Shown one piece after another: positions 62,670-64,000 of a stretch of 64,000 nt of DNA. Source of the stretch: Moringa oleifera (Eukaryota; Streptophyta; Magnoliopsida; Brassicales; Moringaceae). Under the pieces are notes generated by a model. It was not told where the DNA came from, searched no databases, and saw only the letters and a program-made list of their open reading frames with translations. Within the stretch, counting starts at the first letter, position 1, and each line of letters starts with the position of its first letter. The position numbers and the translations under genes were made by a program. The DNA lies in assembly GCA_021397835.1 (NCBI GenBank), contig JAJFZO010000747.1, forward strand, positions 5,520,501 through 5,584,500, read 5' to 3'.

Positions 62670-64000
62670 AGGCATTGTCTATCATACAATCAGTTCCAGA
62701 TGTTTTGCTCTCATATTGCTGCTTCCTTTAAGCTTGTTTTTCCTTATCCCATATAGCAACAATTCTTATCGCCTTAATTGCTTTCATAAATTTTTTTGTT
62801 TGTAACCTTTTCCGTTGAATTAAATAATCTCCCTTTCTTATCTATCAAATAATAGTCAATTTCTTCTAAATTTACATTGTATTGTGTGGCTTCACGTTAC
62901 ACTGGATAACTTTTTGAAATTAATTCTATAAAACACTAATGATAAAGATTGAAAAGCAGAAATCCTTCCATCCATGGAGTTAATCTTGTCTACTGAATTT
63001 TCAATCTATTGATAAGCAATATCAAAATCGATGTGATTTATTATATATTATTTTGTTTAATATAAAATAAAATTTATTTAAAATTTTAAGTTTTTTAATG
63101 AAGTTTTATATTTTAAAACATTTTTAAATAAATTCTAATTTATCAATTTAAATCAACTTGAATTTTATTAAAAAATTTAAAACTTAAAAGTATTCAAATT
63201 AAAAATCTTTTATAGCGTAATCTTAACTTAAAAATTTTTACATATAAAAAAACAAATCAATCTACAATATAAAAAATTTATAATTTTTTATTAATAAAAA
63301 TATTTTTAAAAATTTATGTTATTAAAAATTTTAAAAATTATAAAAAATTATTCATTAATTGAAAATTATTCAAATTTAAAAAATAAAATAAAAATGAGTT
63401 GTAAAATCTATTTAAGTAATATTTTAAATATTTTAATAATAAAATATTATTATTTTTTATAATACATAATTTTTATCAAACTTTAATTCGAACAAAATTA
63501 ATATTTTAAGATTTATTTGTTATCATTTTAAAAGTCAAGATTTAATTAGAAATAGAGTAAAACTTATAATTTTAAATGATCTTTCCCTTTAAATATATGA
63601 AAAATATTTTTTTATATCGATAAATTTTTTTAATATGCAACAAAAATTTATAGAAAGCATATTCTTAATGAAATATTTTCTTGAGTTGCGTATTACAACT
63701 TGAATACTTCGTTAAACCTAAATTATGAACTCTAAAACTTTTAAAAAAATAACAAGAGAGAGAAGCAAATATAACAACACATCAAAAAAATAAAAAATTA
63801 GATCAAATTTATTCTTGTGGCCCAAAAATCTTTAACATAATTAAATCCACATCAAATAAAATATCACTTTTTTTGATCATATGTTACCAAAAAAGTACTA
63901 CCTAGTTGTTCTACAAGCGTCACATTGATTTTTGTTCTCTCTTATAATCACATAATAAACTATATATAATCATTATTAATTTTACTAAATTATTTTCAAG
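62670..64000. other. 3' flank and AT-rich spacer at the window end
   Basis: The first 200 bp are probable germin-like 3' UTR. After about 63000 the sequence is very AT-rich with palindromic runs. A possible right end of a MULE-type element is at about 63520-63587 (see findings). No gene. Confidence 0.5.

Overview
This is nuclear DNA of a flowering plant, almost certainly a eudicot. The support is direct: GT-AG spliced genes with plant-only products (class III peroxidases, a germin-like protein, a CRIB-RhoGAP, a FANTASTIC FOUR protein, an LEA-2 protein), AT-rich introns and spacers, and plant transposon families (Ty3/gypsy, L1-type LINE, Mutator-like, a hAT-like MITE). The species cannot be fixed from the window.

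Layout. 1-5128 is a decayed, rearranged Ty3/gypsy retrotransposon on the minus strand, with one LTR (4549-5128) and a tRNA-Met type primer site. 7059-13738 (+) is a four-exon gene (first exon non-coding) for a 118-residue mitochondrial membrane protein like Arabidopsis At2g27730. 14319-20483 is a decayed 6.2 kb MULE with terminal inverted repeats, a near-perfect 9-bp target duplication, a broken transposase and a GRF zinc-finger exon on the other strand; a 394-bp relative follows at 20977-21370. 22119-28487 (+) is N-carbamoylputrescine amidase (nine exons, 301 aa). 30588-31433 (-) is a single-exon FAF protein. 33115-39515 (-) is a five-exon ROP GTPase activator. 44800-45351 (-) is a single-exon LEA-2 protein. 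45825-46683 (-) is a two-exon small secreted glycine-rich protein not recognised by name. 48113-49448 (+) and 59624-60983 (+) are a duplicated pair of class III peroxidases about 10 kb apart. 62040-62669 (+) is a cysteine-free germin-like protein.

The genes do not form one pathway. The amidase makes putrescine. The peroxidases and the germin-like protein are predicted to be secreted to the wall or apoplast. The ROP-GAP acts on small GTPase signalling at the membrane, and FAF on meristem size. The first gene, the amidase and the ROP-GAP have Arabidopsis relatives numbered close together on chromosome 2 (from memory), which suggests conserved gene order.

Transposons fill much of the rest. Four truncated LINE copies lie in introns, all reading on the minus strand. 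Long T-then-G homopolymer tracts recur in or near two genes. The 10 kb between the peroxidases holds no gene I can support, but it has a hAT-like MITE and several diverged direct repeats. I found no CRISPR, rRNA, tRNA or bacterial-type feature. The most informative observations are the duplicated and deleted gypsy structure, the MULE with its GRF exon and short relatives, the hAT-like element, and the unrecognised secreted glycine-rich gene.
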